This document shows positions 48,555-56,514 of a stretch of DNA of 64,000 nt, one piece after another. This DNA is from Sphingorhabdus sp. EL138 (GTDB lineage: Bacteria; Pseudomonadota; Alphaproteobacteria; Sphingomonadales; Sphingomonadaceae). The notes beneath the pieces were generated by a model, which was not told the origin of the DNA, ran no database searches, and worked only from the letters and a program-made list of their open reading frames with translations. The stretch covers positions 1,550,001 through 1,614,000 of the forward strand of contig NZ_OGVD01000004.1 in assembly GCF_900258045.1 (NCBI RefSeq). The letters run 5' to 3'. The first letter of the stretch is position 1. Every line of letters begins with the position of its first letter. The position numbers were made by a program, and so were the translations under genes.

Positions 48555-49550
48555 ATGAGCGAGCCACAAGAAACAGCACCATCCGGCAAAAAGGCGACCG
48601 GCAATATCAGTCGTATTGCCCTGATATCTGCCGCCGTCCTGGCAATCGGAGCGGTTGGTGTGCAGGTCTATCGCGGCATGGACGCCGCTGGATCAGGCAG
48701 CAGCGCGGATACCCAAGCGGCGTCTGGTGAAACCGAAACGGCGCCCAGTGTCGATGAAGTCATCGCCGGCCTTGAAAAAAAGCTTCAGGATGACCCCGAA
48801 GATGCTGAAAGCTGGCGCATGCTGGGTTGGAGCTATTTCGAAACCGAAAAATATGCCGAATCCGCCACGGCGATGAAACGCGCGACAACGCTTGATCCTG
48901 ATAATGCCGAATATTGGTCAATGCTGGGCGAAGCGCTGGTCATGTCAAGCGACGGGCAGCAGGTGCCCGGCGATGCCGCGGATGCGTTCAGAAAGGCGCT
49001 GGCCATTGACAAGAGTGATCCGCGCGCGCGCTATTTCCTTGCAGTTCAGAAAGATATTTCCGGCGATCACAAGGGCGCCATCAATGACTGGTTCGCGTTG
49101 CTCGAAGACACGCCGGCAGATGCGCCTTATGCCGCAGATATTCGCCGCGTGATCGGACAGGTTGCCGAAAAGGAAAATATCGACGTGGCCGCGCGGCTCG
49201 CCAAGGTGACGCCAGCAGCGCCCACGGGCGGCATTTCAACCGACGGTCCGCAAGTTGCTACCGCAGCTATCCCCGGCCCCAGCCGCCAGCAAATGCAAGA
49301 GGCCGCCGCCTTGCCCGCCGGTCAGCAGGAAGCAATGATCGCCAATATGGTCGATGGCCTTGATCAACGGCTGCAATCCAACCCCAATGACGCCAATGGC
49401 TGGATCATGCTGATGCGCAGCCGCATGCAACTGGGTCAAACTGCCAAAGCCAAAAAGGCGCTGGCCGACGGATTGGCGGCGTTCAAGAATGATGGTGCAG
49501 AGGCCAAACGGATTCGCGAGGCGGGAATGGCCTTGGGCGTTGGGGGCTAA
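48555..49550 (+). CDS. CcmI/CycH-like TPR protein of cytochrome c maturation
   Basis: 331 residues from the ATG at 48555 (AGGAACGGG about ten bases upstream); an earlier in-frame ATG would add 39 atypical residues. One membrane helix (about 18-38) is followed by an acidic linker and TPR repeats (PEDAESWRMLGWSYFETEKYAESATAMKRA, NAEYWSMLGEALVM, DPRARYFLAVQ). The C-terminal QRLQSNPNDANGWIMLMRSRMQLGQ repeats resemble the CcmI region that presents apocytochromes c to the haem-ligation complex. Its place opposite a decahaem cytochrome operon supports this. No other ccm gene is in the window, so a general TPR role cannot be excluded. Confidence 0.7.
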   Translation: MSEPQETAPSGKKATGNISRIALISAAVLAIGAVGVQVYRGMDAAGSGSSADTQAASGETETAPSVDEVIAGLEKKLQDDPEDAESWRMLGWSYFETEKYAESATAMKRATTLDPDNAEYWSMLGEALVMSSDGQQVPGDAADAFRKALAIDKSDPRARYFLAVQKDISGDHKGAINDWFALLEDTPADAPYAADIRRVIGQVAEKENIDVAARLAKVTPAAPTGGISTDGPQVATAAIPGPSRQQMQEAAALPAGQQEAMIANMVDGLDQRLQSNPNDANGWIMLMRSRMQLGQTAKAKKALADGLAAFKNDGAEAKRIREAGMALGVGG

Positions 49551-49685
49551 ACGCCCGCATCAAGTCTGCAAGCAAGCCAATATCAAAAAGATCACGCAAA
49601 GATACCAAGCTGCCAAGTTGTCCCTCCTCGGCGACTGTGTATCTTCACGTGACCTCTCTCCCGAAACTATAACGCTAGTTCGCCG

Positions 49686-50354
49686 CTATAGCTTGATACC
49701 CAAACCAACACCGACCACGATCGGGTCAAGATTGATCTTTACCCGCTGCGTTCCGGCAGCCGTCGTCCGCAGCGTCGCTGTGGTGTCAACGTCAAGATAT
49801 TTAACGTCAACATTGAACGTAAATCGGTCATTGATGGGAATATCGAAACCGGCCTGCAATGCGTAACCGAAGCTGCTTTTCAGGCTGACATCCGTCTCAC
49901 CCACCGCCGCTTCCAGCGCATCCGAAGCATTTTCGTTATAGAACATCGTGTAGTTGATACCGGCTCCGATATAGGGGCGGATCGCTGCATCAGGCGCAAA
50001 ATGATATTGTGCCGTCAGGGTTGGCGGCAGCACCCAGGTCGATGCCAGACGCCCGATCCCGCCGGTCGTTCCCGACACACCGCTTGCACTGTGCTTGGTC
50101 GTCGCGGCGATCAACTCGAACCCGATATTGTCGGTCGCCATATAGGTAATATCAACTTCCGGAGCGGGACTGTTATCCACGCTGACCTGCTCACCGGGAA
50201 AGGCCGGCAAAATAGAGCCGCTTTCCTCACTTGGCATTACGTTAATGGCCCGAACGCGGACTATTATGTCACCCTGTTCAGCAAAGGCCGGTACAGAGCT
50301 GATCGCCATGCCTGATACCGCTGCCAGCGCCAAAAATTTCACTGTCTTACGCAT
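49686..50354 (-). CDS. ompW: OmpW-family outer membrane protein
   Basis: 222 residues with a signal peptide (MRKTVKFLALAAVSGMA, cleavage near AFA/EQ). OmpW features: GDIIVRVRAINVMPSEESG at the mature N-terminus, GFELIAATTKHSASG, VLPPTLTAQYHFAPDAAIRPYIGAGINYTMFY, FNVDVKYLDVDTTA, and a final Leu (VGLGIKL). It forms an 8-stranded barrel for small hydrophobic molecules. AAGAAGGAT precedes the ATG. An FNR/CRP-like palindrome lies about 83 bp upstream, and OmpW is linked to the aerobic/anaerobic shift in enterics. Confidence 0.9.
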   Translation of the reverse strand: MRKTVKFLALAAVSGMAISSVPAFAEQGDIIVRVRAINVMPSEESGSILPAFPGEQVSVDNSPAPEVDITYMATDNIGFELIAATTKHSASGVSGTTGGIGRLASTWVLPPTLTAQYHFAPDAAIRPYIGAGINYTMFYNENASDALEAAVGETDVSLKSSFGYALQAGFDIPINDRFTFNVDVKYLDVDTTATLRTTAAGTQRVKINLDPIVVGVGLGIKL

Positions 50355-50436
50355 TGGAAAAATCCTTCTTACTTAGTCCCCAATGGTGGTTAGGGAGAGC
50401 CAGAAGGAGCTGCATTGATCCAACGCAACGAATGTT

Positions 50437-50450
50437 TTGACCTAGGTCAA
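50437..50450. promoter_or_regulatory. FNR/CRP-family binding site upstream of ompW
   Basis: TTGACCTAGGTCAA is a perfect 14-bp palindrome with the TTGA-N6-TCAA pattern recognised by FNR-type regulators (FnrL/Dnr in alphaproteobacteria). Its centre is about 90 bp upstream of the ompW start codon. Confidence 0.7.
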
Positions 50451-50563
50451 TGGAACGGTGGACCAGTTTTTCGCTGTCCTACAGGGTGCTGGTTGCGGTA
50501 TGATGGACGTCGGTTTTTTTTGACAACTGAATAGATCGGATATCCCCGCGCACGGGATGAGAA

Positions 50564-50738
50564 TTGTGTGAACTTTGGTATATTGTGGCCGAAAAGAAAG
50601 ACCCCATAGGGATCCGTAAACATTGTAAACTTCACGGAATTGGGCCTGAGATGCAGCGGGTGTGATTTGTGTGAACTTTGGAATAGTGTTTCACACCAAA
50701 AACGCTCAAAAGGACTGTGCACACAATGTAAACTTCGC
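50564..50738. repeat. Imperfect tandem repeat, 103-bp period
   Basis: TTGTGTGAACTTTGG occurs at 50564-50578 and 50667-50681, and TGTAAACTTC at 50624-50633 and 50727-50736; both pairs are exactly 103 bp apart. The motifs are themselves related (TGTRAACTTY), giving four copies at spacings of 57, 46 and 57 bp. The sequence between them has diverged. No coding sense was found. Confidence 0.7.
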
Positions 50739-50756
50739 AGGTTTTCCGGTGTTCTT

Positions 50757-50777
50757 CCTCTCCCCTTGAGGGAGAGG
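50757..50777 (-). terminator. Hairpin after amn
   Basis: CCTCTCCC (50757-50764) pairs with GGGAGAGG (50770-50777) around a 5-nt loop, 10 bp after the amn stop codon. On the minus strand it is followed by AAGAACACC, not a T-run, so it is either a 3'-end stabilising hairpin or part of a dispersed palindromic repeat rather than a classical terminator. Confidence 0.4.
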
Positions 50778-50787
50778 GGGATAGCGC

Positions 50788-52245
50788 CTATCGAAACAGG
50801 GGCTCGCCGAAACTCCGCAATTTACGGCTATGCAAGGTACCGGCATCGGCCTCTTGGGCCAGCAGATCGATTGTCCGTAAACCAATGGCCAGATGCTGCC
50901 CGACCCGTTCCTGATAGAAAGCATCGGCCATACCGGGCAGTTTGATTTCCCCGTGCAGGGGCTTGTCCGACGCACAAAGCAAGGTTCCGTAAGGTACACG
51001 ATAACGATAGCCATTGGCCGCGACGGTTGCGGATTCCATGTCGATGGCGATGGCGCGCGACTGGTTCAGGCGTTTCGCAATCTGCTCAAAACGCAGCTCC
51101 CAGTTGCGGTCGCCAGTGGTAACGACTGTCCCGGTGCGCAAATGCTGTTTGAGTTGCGACTGGTCAATGCCAGTTTCTTCCTGCACCGCCTTGGTCAGCG
51201 CCAGTTGCACCTCGGCGATGGTCGGCAGCGGGATGCTCGGCGGCAAAACGTCATCGAGAACATTGTCATCACGCAAATAAGCGTGCGCCAGGACATAGTC
51301 GCCCAGTCGCTGCGTCCGGCGCAGCGCTCCACAGTGACCGATCATCAGCCAGACATGCGGGCGCAAGACGGCCAGATGATCAGTAATCGTCTTCGCATTG
51401 GAAGGACCGACACCCATATTGACCAAAGTGACACCCGGGCGGCCATCTTTACGGACCAGATGATAGGCCGGCATTTGCGGTGGTTTTGCAATTGGTGGAC
51501 AGGATGGTTTGCCATCGGCACCCGTGACACGGTTGCCTGGCTCAACCAGCATTTCTGCCTTGCCGGACTTCACCTCTTCCAGACCAAATTCGATAAACTC
51601 ATCCACGTAGCGCTGATAGTTGGTAAATAATATGAAGGGCTGGAAATATTCCGGATCGGTCGCGCAATAATGGCGGATACGGTGGAGCGAATAGTCCACC
51701 CGCTCGGCGGTGAAGAGGGACAGCGCGCTATCGACGTGATCCTGAAAAATCTGGCCGCCATCGACGATCTCGTCATTGGTCTTGACCAGATTGGGTGTGT
51801 GGAAATGATTGGGCAACGCATCTTTGCGATCCCGATCGAGCCCGCCAGCGGCATTTTCAATGGCGAAGGCCAATGGGATCGGTGTGTCGGACAGTCCAAC
51901 ATGGATTTTTGCTGTGAACACCCGGTTGATCCGCTCCAGCTGGTCGAGCAAATAGCGGCGATAGAGTTTCGGCTGACTAATCGTCGTGCTGTAGCAATTT
52001 ATGTCGGAAATCCGGCCAGAAGCCAGATTGCTGGTTTCGGTGGCCTGATCGGCTGGAATTTCGACCGAAATCATAGGGTAAACGCCCTGTTCGCGGTCGC
52101 CGTCAGACAAGTCGCCTTTGGCATAGCGAGCAAAACGCGCGGTAATCAGGTCAATTTGTTCTTGGTAGAGTTTTTCGAGAAGAGCGACGGCCTCTGCCGG
52201 GCTGTCGCATAGCGCCAAGGATTGGCGTGGGGAAGAAGTTGTCAT
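50788..52245 (-). CDS. amn: AMP nucleosidase
   Basis: 485 residues, the size of E. coli Amn (484). An N-terminal regulatory domain (about residues 10-185; FARYAKGDLSDGDREQGVYPMISVEIP) is followed by the nucleoside-phosphorylase-fold catalytic domain with DGRPGVTLVNMGVGPSNAKTITDHLAVLRPHVWLMIGHCGALR and IDMESATVAANGYRYRVPYGTLLCASDKPLHGE. It splits AMP into adenine and ribose 5-phosphate, adjusting adenylate pools. It starts 56 bp after the ATP12 gene. Confidence 0.93.
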   Translation of the reverse strand: MTTSSPRQSLALCDSPAEAVALLEKLYQEQIDLITARFARYAKGDLSDGDREQGVYPMISVEIPADQATETSNLASGRISDINCYSTTISQPKLYRRYLLDQLERINRVFTAKIHVGLSDTPIPLAFAIENAAGGLDRDRKDALPNHFHTPNLVKTNDEIVDGGQIFQDHVDSALSLFTAERVDYSLHRIRHYCATDPEYFQPFILFTNYQRYVDEFIEFGLEEVKSGKAEMLVEPGNRVTGADGKPSCPPIAKPPQMPAYHLVRKDGRPGVTLVNMGVGPSNAKTITDHLAVLRPHVWLMIGHCGALRRTQRLGDYVLAHAYLRDDNVLDDVLPPSIPLPTIAEVQLALTKAVQEETGIDQSQLKQHLRTGTVVTTGDRNWELRFEQIAKRLNQSRAIAIDMESATVAANGYRYRVPYGTLLCASDKPLHGEIKLPGMADAFYQERVGQHLAIGLRTIDLLAQEADAGTLHSRKLRSFGEPLFR

Positions 52246-52301
52246 GTAGTCTCCGTTTACAGTTACGGGCCTGTAGCGGAAAATTGCGCAAAAGGGAAAA
52301 A

Positions 52302-53000
52302 CTAAGTGCGGGAAAGTTCAAGAAATTGAGCGGCCACCAGGAATTCGGCCTCTTTGATCGCCCGGTTTTGAGTCGCAAGATCATCCTTGCCCCATTGCTC
52401 TTCCTGCCAAAGTTCTTCGAGATTCATCAGCGGCCAAAGAGCGTCCGTGTCATATGCGCCTTCGATTAATGCCAAAATTGCAACCAGCGAACCGGCAAGC
52501 CCCACCAGCGAAAGCATGGCGGCAAGCGTAAAATCATCTTGCGCCTCGACGGCTTCGGACAGCCGGGCGATCGTTTGCTCTGACTGTGACTTATGCATTA
52601 TGCCGCGGGTCAGAACAAAACTGATATCATAACGGGTCCGTGCCCAATCGAGCAGCGGGTCCCATTTTTCGGCCTGATGATCAGCCAAGGCCTGCTGGCT
52701 ATCATCGCCGCGATAATAGAGCATGTCGCTGTCCGAAAAAGCGGCGATGCGTCCAACAATACGCTCCCGTTCGTGGGTGACCTGGTCCAGCGCGCCTTGA
52801 GCCAGCGCAGTGAGAGGCATTGTGGCCGGGTCAATCTCTTCACCTTGCGCAGCCCATTCCTCCGCAATCGCTTCAGCCAGTTGCGAAGCGGGAAGATGGA
52901 GCGGGTTACGCGCCGGGGTTTTAACCGGGCGACCGTCCAGGTGGATTGCAAAACTACCATCGACCGCAACGCTAGCAGCCTGTTTATAGAATTTTTTCAT
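52302..53000 (-). CDS. ATP12-family F1-ATPase assembly chaperone
   Basis: 232 residues. The N-terminus MKKFYKQAASVAVDGSFAIHLDGRPVKTPAR and then LAEAIAEEWAAQGEEIDPATMPLTALAQGALDQV are characteristic of the Atp12 family, a chaperone of the F1 alpha subunit in mitochondria and alphaproteobacteria. Its presence supports the class assignment of the genome. It overlaps the preceding small membrane protein gene by 17 bp. Confidence 0.9.
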   Translation of the reverse strand: MKKFYKQAASVAVDGSFAIHLDGRPVKTPARNPLHLPASQLAEAIAEEWAAQGEEIDPATMPLTALAQGALDQVTHERERIVGRIAAFSDSDMLYYRGDDSQQALADHQAEKWDPLLDWARTRYDISFVLTRGIMHKSQSEQTIARLSEAVEAQDDFTLAAMLSLVGLAGSLVAILALIEGAYDTDALWPLMNLEELWQEEQWGKDDLATQNRAIKEAEFLVAAQFLELSRT

Positions 53001-53289
53001 CAGCCGCTTCTTTCTCGGCTTCTTCTGTAACCTGCCGCTTGACGAAAGATCGCACCATTACAAAAGGGATTACCCAGGTTTGCGCAAGCCCCAGAACTAT
53101 CAGCACATAGCCAACCGGGGCTGGAATGCCGGCCAGTCTGCCCAGCGCGATGGCTATGCCCAACATCAATATCGCAATGCCAAGCAAACGAATGATACTA
53201 ACCATGAAATGCAGTGTCTTGGCCTGCTTTTCCTTTGCCGGGTCAGCGACATAAATCGGATCGTCATATTTTTCCGGTGGCTTGGTCAT
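52984..53289 (-). CDS. Small two-helix membrane protein
   Basis: 101 residues with two hydrophobic helices (about 30-50 and 57-78) and polar tails (YVADPAKEKQAKT at the start, KEAADEKIL at the end). No named family recognised. It is joined to the HAD phosphatase gene by an ATGA overlap and to the ATP12 gene by a 17-bp overlap, and homologues in this position could assist ATP synthase assembly; that is inference. Confidence 0.65.
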   Translation of the reverse strand: MTKPPEKYDDPIYVADPAKEKQAKTLHFMVSIIRLLGIAILMLGIAIALGRLAGIPAPVGYVLIVLGLAQTWVIPFVMVRSFVKRQVTEEAEKEAADEKIL

Positions 53290-53951
53290 TGGCTCAAAGT
53301 CTCGTATAGTTCATCCATGGTCTCGGCCACGATATGGGCGCCCGCTGTCAGCAATTCGTGACTGTCATGATAGCCCCAATCAACGCCAATTGGCCGCACG
53401 CCAGCGTTAACACCCATTTCCATGTCGAAGCTGGTATCGCCAATCATAGCTGTGGTTTCCGCTGCGGCGCCGGCTTCGGATATCGCAAGCTCCACCATGG
53501 CAGGGTGCGGTTTGGAAGGATGCCGGTCGGCGGTCTGCAAGGTCACAAACCGGTCCATCAGCCCATGCACTTCCAGAACATGGTTAAGTCCCCGATCGGA
53601 TTTTCCGGTCGCCACGCCCAGCATCCAGCCATCGCGTTCAAGTCGATCGATCAATCCGATCAGGCCGTCATAAAGCGGTTCCTGTACTGCACCATCCTCC
53701 CGCATCTTGAAAAAGCCGTCGCGATAAGACTGGGTGACAGCAGCAACCAAGGCATTTTCCTGATCCGGCAATAGCTGACGAACAGCTTCCTGCAGGCTCA
53801 AACCAACAATTCGGCGCGTCTTGTGATGGTCCGGTGGAGTCAAACCGTGCGCAAGGAAAGCCTGATCCATCGAAGCACAAATATTCGCCTGGCTATCGAC
53901 CATTGTGCCATCACAATCGAACAGGGCCAGCTTGTTCATGCCACTGCTCAT
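53286..53951 (-). CDS. HAD-superfamily phosphatase (phosphoglycolate phosphatase-like)
   Basis: 221 residues. HAD motif I is LFDCDGTMVDSQ, motif II the ATGKSDRG region (GVATGKSDR), motif III the Lys of HPSKPHPAMV, motif IV IGDTSFDMEMGVNAG. The cap domain is helical (subfamily IA). Phosphoglycolate phosphatase or a related sugar-phosphate phosphatase is likely. The ATG at 53951 overlaps the stop of the PaiB-like gene; a second Met four residues in is an alternative. Confidence 0.85.
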   Translation of the reverse strand: MSSGMNKLALFDCDGTMVDSQANICASMDQAFLAHGLTPPDHHKTRRIVGLSLQEAVRQLLPDQENALVAAVTQSYRDGFFKMREDGAVQEPLYDGLIGLIDRLERDGWMLGVATGKSDRGLNHVLEVHGLMDRFVTLQTADRHPSKPHPAMVELAISEAGAAAETTAMIGDTSFDMEMGVNAGVRPIGVDWGYHDSHELLTAGAHIVAETMDELYETLSQ

Positions 53952-54583
53952 TTTGGACTAAACTCCCGCATCATATGCGCAACAGCCCGGCGACCCAAAG
54001 CGTCCAGCGCATCGGCGGCATTATCGCGGGCCGCAACTGGTTTATTCTGGCTAAACTTCGCCGTCGGGCGCCAAGCCACAATTTCCATTTCGAAACCGAC
54101 AATCGCATCAACCATTTTGTTAAATTTACCCGCATCCATTTTGTCGCGGTGCCACGGTTTCTTCGGGGCCAGCTTTACTTCATTCTGCTCGGCGAGATCA
54201 TCCAACAGAGCCACAAGGCCCTCTCGCTCCATCTCGCGAACCGAGCCTTCCAATTCCAACGACAGGTAATTCCAGGTCGGAACCTGATCATCCACGCCGT
54301 ACCAGTCAGGACTGATATAAGCATCTGGCCCATTGATAACGCATAAAGCGGTCATTCCTGACAGGTGTTTGGTCAGCGCATTGCCGCGTGAAAGATGGAA
54401 TTGCAGTGCCCCGTCGCCGGTTGAAAAAACCGGTACATGGGCCACGCGCGGTCCATCCGGTGTGGTCGCGAAAATCATGCCGAAGCCGATTTGGGCAATT
54501 AGCGCCTCGAGCGCAGCCCGTTCATCGGCATCATTGTGGTCATTGCCCGATTTGGGCCATCGAAACGCGGGATCTGGATGCAT
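53948..54583 (-). CDS. PaiB-like FMN-binding protein
   Basis: 211 residues in the FMN-binding split-barrel family named after Bacillus PaiB. Typical segments: MHPDPAFRW, IAQIGFGMIFATTPDGPRVAHVPV, LQFHLSRGNALTKHL, YISPDWYGVDDQVPTWNYLSLELEG and KMDAGKFNKMVDAIVGFEMEI. In Bacillus it affects sporulation and degradative genes; in proteobacteria the role is unclear, and haem or flavin handling has been suggested. Its start shares a base with the stop of the pseudouridine synthase gene (TAATG). Confidence 0.85.
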   Translation of the reverse strand: MHPDPAFRWPKSGNDHNDADERAALEALIAQIGFGMIFATTPDGPRVAHVPVFSTGDGALQFHLSRGNALTKHLSGMTALCVINGPDAYISPDWYGVDDQVPTWNYLSLELEGSVREMEREGLVALLDDLAEQNEVKLAPKKPWHRDKMDAGKFNKMVDAIVGFEMEIVAWRPTAKFSQNKPVAARDNAADALDALGRRAVAHMMREFSPK

Positions 54584-55866
54584 TAACGGCCCTTTTGTTT
54601 GACTTTGGCCTTGTGCGGCATGTTTTTCTTATGTGTGGCTTTTCCGGCGTTGGGACGCTCGCGTTTGGTTGGCTTTCCCGCCTTTGTTGGCTTGCCGCTG
54701 GTCTCACCGCGTCCGCGCCGTTCGCCGCGCTTGTCTTTGCGAATTTGCTTGGCATGAGCACGGCCTTGCTTTTTACGCACTGCCTTGCCACCTGGTTTTT
54801 TCTCCTCCAGCGGTAGATCACCCAAGCTGAGATCTAAACCCAGTCCCTCAATCGTCTCGGCAAAATGGGGTGGCAAGTCAGCCTTAACATCCAGCTTGTG
54901 CCCGTCGGGATGATCGATCCGCAGCCGCCGTGCATGCAAATGCATTTTGCGGCTGATAGAACCGGTAAGAAATGCATCCTTGCCGCCATATTTGCCATCT
55001 CCCAATATCGGGTGACCAATGGCCGCCATATGAACACGCAGTTGATGGGTGCGCCCGGTAAATGGCTGCAACTCTACCCAGCAAGCTCGATTTCCCGCGC
55101 GTTCGATAATCCGGTAGCGCGATTTCGCCGCCTGTCCGTTTTCTTCATCAACGTGCATTTTTTCACCGCCGGAACCGGGTTGCTTGGATAACGGCAGGTC
55201 GATCATGCCATCGACAATTTCCGGCACGCCCATGACTAGGGCCCAATAGACTTTTCGGGCCGTGCGTCCCGAAAACCGCTTGGAAAAGAAAGACGCCGCT
55301 CCCGGTGAGCGGGCCAGAAGGATCGCTCCGCTGGTATCCTTGTCGAGCCGATGGACCAACTTGGGCCGGCTTTTTGCATCATAGGTCAGCGCGTCTAGCA
55401 AACCATCGAGATGGGTGGTCGTCTTGCTGCCACCCTGTGTCGCCAACCCCGGAGGTTTGTTGACCACTATGGCAGCCTTGTCCTTGTGAATGACCAGTTC
55501 CTGCGCAAAATCAATCTGGTCTTGCGACAGTTCCGTACGCGGTTTGGCAATGCGGCCCGGCCGTTCAATCTCGGCAGGTGGTACGCGAATGACCTGGCCT
55601 TCATTGATGCGATCGCCGGGGCTGACCCGCTTGCCGTCAAGCCGCAACTGCCCGGTCCGCGACCAGCGCGAAACGACATTAAACGGCACATCTTCCATAT
55701 GGCGTTTGAACCAGCGATCGAGCCGGATATCATCATCATCTGCGGACACAGTAAACTGACGCACATCCAGTGTTTTGAGCGCCTGTTTCTGGTCCTTGAG
55801 CTTGCCCTGACCTTTAGGCTTTTCCTCTTCGGAGCCGCTGTCGGCAGTGGGATCAAAACCGGTCAT
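54583..55866 (-). CDS. RluC/RluD-family pseudouridine synthase with a long basic tail
   Basis: 427 residues from the ATG at 55866 (ATGA overlap with crcB). An N-terminal S4 RNA-binding domain (FTVSADDDDIRLDRWFKRHMEDVPFNVVSRWSRTGQLRLDG) precedes the catalytic domain with the active-site Asp in VHRLDKDTSGAILLARS and the closing GRTHQLRVHMAAIGHPILGD. It modifies 23S rRNA uridines, probably like RluC. The last 75 residues are extremely rich in Lys, Arg and Gly (GKPTKAGKPTKRERPNAG), absent from E. coli RluC, and should bind RNA non-specifically. Confidence 0.88.
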   Translation of the reverse strand: MTGFDPTADSGSEEEKPKGQGKLKDQKQALKTLDVRQFTVSADDDDIRLDRWFKRHMEDVPFNVVSRWSRTGQLRLDGKRVSPGDRINEGQVIRVPPAEIERPGRIAKPRTELSQDQIDFAQELVIHKDKAAIVVNKPPGLATQGGSKTTTHLDGLLDALTYDAKSRPKLVHRLDKDTSGAILLARSPGAASFFSKRFSGRTARKVYWALVMGVPEIVDGMIDLPLSKQPGSGGEKMHVDEENGQAAKSRYRIIERAGNRACWVELQPFTGRTHQLRVHMAAIGHPILGDGKYGGKDAFLTGSISRKMHLHARRLRIDHPDGHKLDVKADLPPHFAETIEGLGLDLSLGDLPLEEKKPGGKAVRKKQGRAHAKQIRKDKRGERRGRGETSGKPTKAGKPTKRERPNAGKATHKKNMPHKAKVKQKGR

Positions 55867-56240
55867 GCCATTGCCCTCACAGCCATAAGCCCGGCAAATA
55901 GCGCGAGCACTGATCCTACCACGGACAGCAATGCATAGCCAAGAGCAATGCCCCAATTTCCGCGTTCGATCATATTCAAAACTTCCAGACTAAAAGCCGA
56001 GAAGGTCGTAAACCCGCCCAGCAAACCGACACCGAGCAGCAACCGCCACGGTTCATCGACAAAATCACTGCGCGCCAGCACTCCAGCCAGCACACCCATT
56101 AACAACCCGCCCAATAGATTGGCGATCAACGTGCCATAAGGAAGGCCCGTTCCACCCCAATGAAAAACTAGTCGCCCCAGATTGTAGCGCGCAGCCGCGC
56201 CTACCGCGCCGCCAGCCATGACAAGAAGGGTTGCGTTCAT
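55863..56240 (-). CDS. crcB: Fluoride exporter CrcB/Fluc
   Basis: 125 residues from the ATG at 56240. Four membrane helices, with the conserved GGAVGAAARYNLGR, PYGTLIANLLGGLLMG (pore Asn) and GFTTFSAFSLEV (the Phe-box) motifs. Fluc proteins are dual-topology dimers that expel fluoride. No fluoride riboswitch is visible upstream; the gene begins 10 bp after the RHH gene. Confidence 0.92.
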   Translation of the reverse strand: MNATLLVMAGGAVGAAARYNLGRLVFHWGGTGLPYGTLIANLLGGLLMGVLAGVLARSDFVDEPWRLLLGVGLLGGFTTFSAFSLEVLNMIERGNWGIALGYALLSVVGSVLALFAGLMAVRAMA

Positions 56241-56250
56241 GCAGGCAGCC

Positions 56251-56514
56251 TTAGTCGGCTTGGACAGAATTTCCAAGCACATCATGCGTCAGCCACAAGC
56301 GGATTGCTGTCGCCAGCCCCGGTGGCTCGTCCGCATCCAGCCGTTGCACATCAATTTGCGCGACCAAAGCATTAATGGGCAGCGCCCGTTTTTCCGATGC
56401 CGAGCGGAGCAGTTCCCAGAACAGAGGTTCCAGAGTGATTGATGTCTGGTGCCCCGCAATTGTGATGCTGCGCTTCACCGGCGGATGAAAAATGTCATCC
56501 GGTTCTAAATCCAT
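56251..56514 (-). CDS. Ribbon-helix-helix domain protein (RHH_4)
   Basis: 87 residues. The core KRSITIAGHQTSITLEPLFWELL then ALPINALVAQID is the RHH_4 pattern, a ribbon-helix-helix dimer that may bind DNA. It is widespread in alphaproteobacteria and without a well-defined target. The start overlaps the end of hemH by 10 bp. Confidence 0.8.
   Translation of the reverse strand: MDLEPDDIFHPPVKRSITIAGHQTSITLEPLFWELLRSASEKRALPINALVAQIDVQRLDADEPPGLATAIRLWLTHDVLGNSVQAD

Larger units (their letters stand above)
50355..50787. other. Gene-free region between ompW and amn
   Basis: 433 bp. It holds the palindrome TTGACCTAGGTCAA (50437-50450), a 103-bp-period imperfect tandem repeat (50564-50738) and a CCTCTCCC/GGGAGAGG hairpin (50757-50777) just after the amn stop. 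The short frames here look like shadows of the repeat, not genes. Confidence 0.6.

Noticed and set aside
50447-50722. Short minus-strand frame of 91 codons in the ompW-amn gap
   Set aside because: It consists largely of the degenerate repeat, lacks a Shine-Dalgarno and matches no known family.
55863-56250. Fluoride riboswitch upstream of crcB
   Set aside because: No conserved pseudoknot core was seen; the gene starts 10 bp after the RHH gene.
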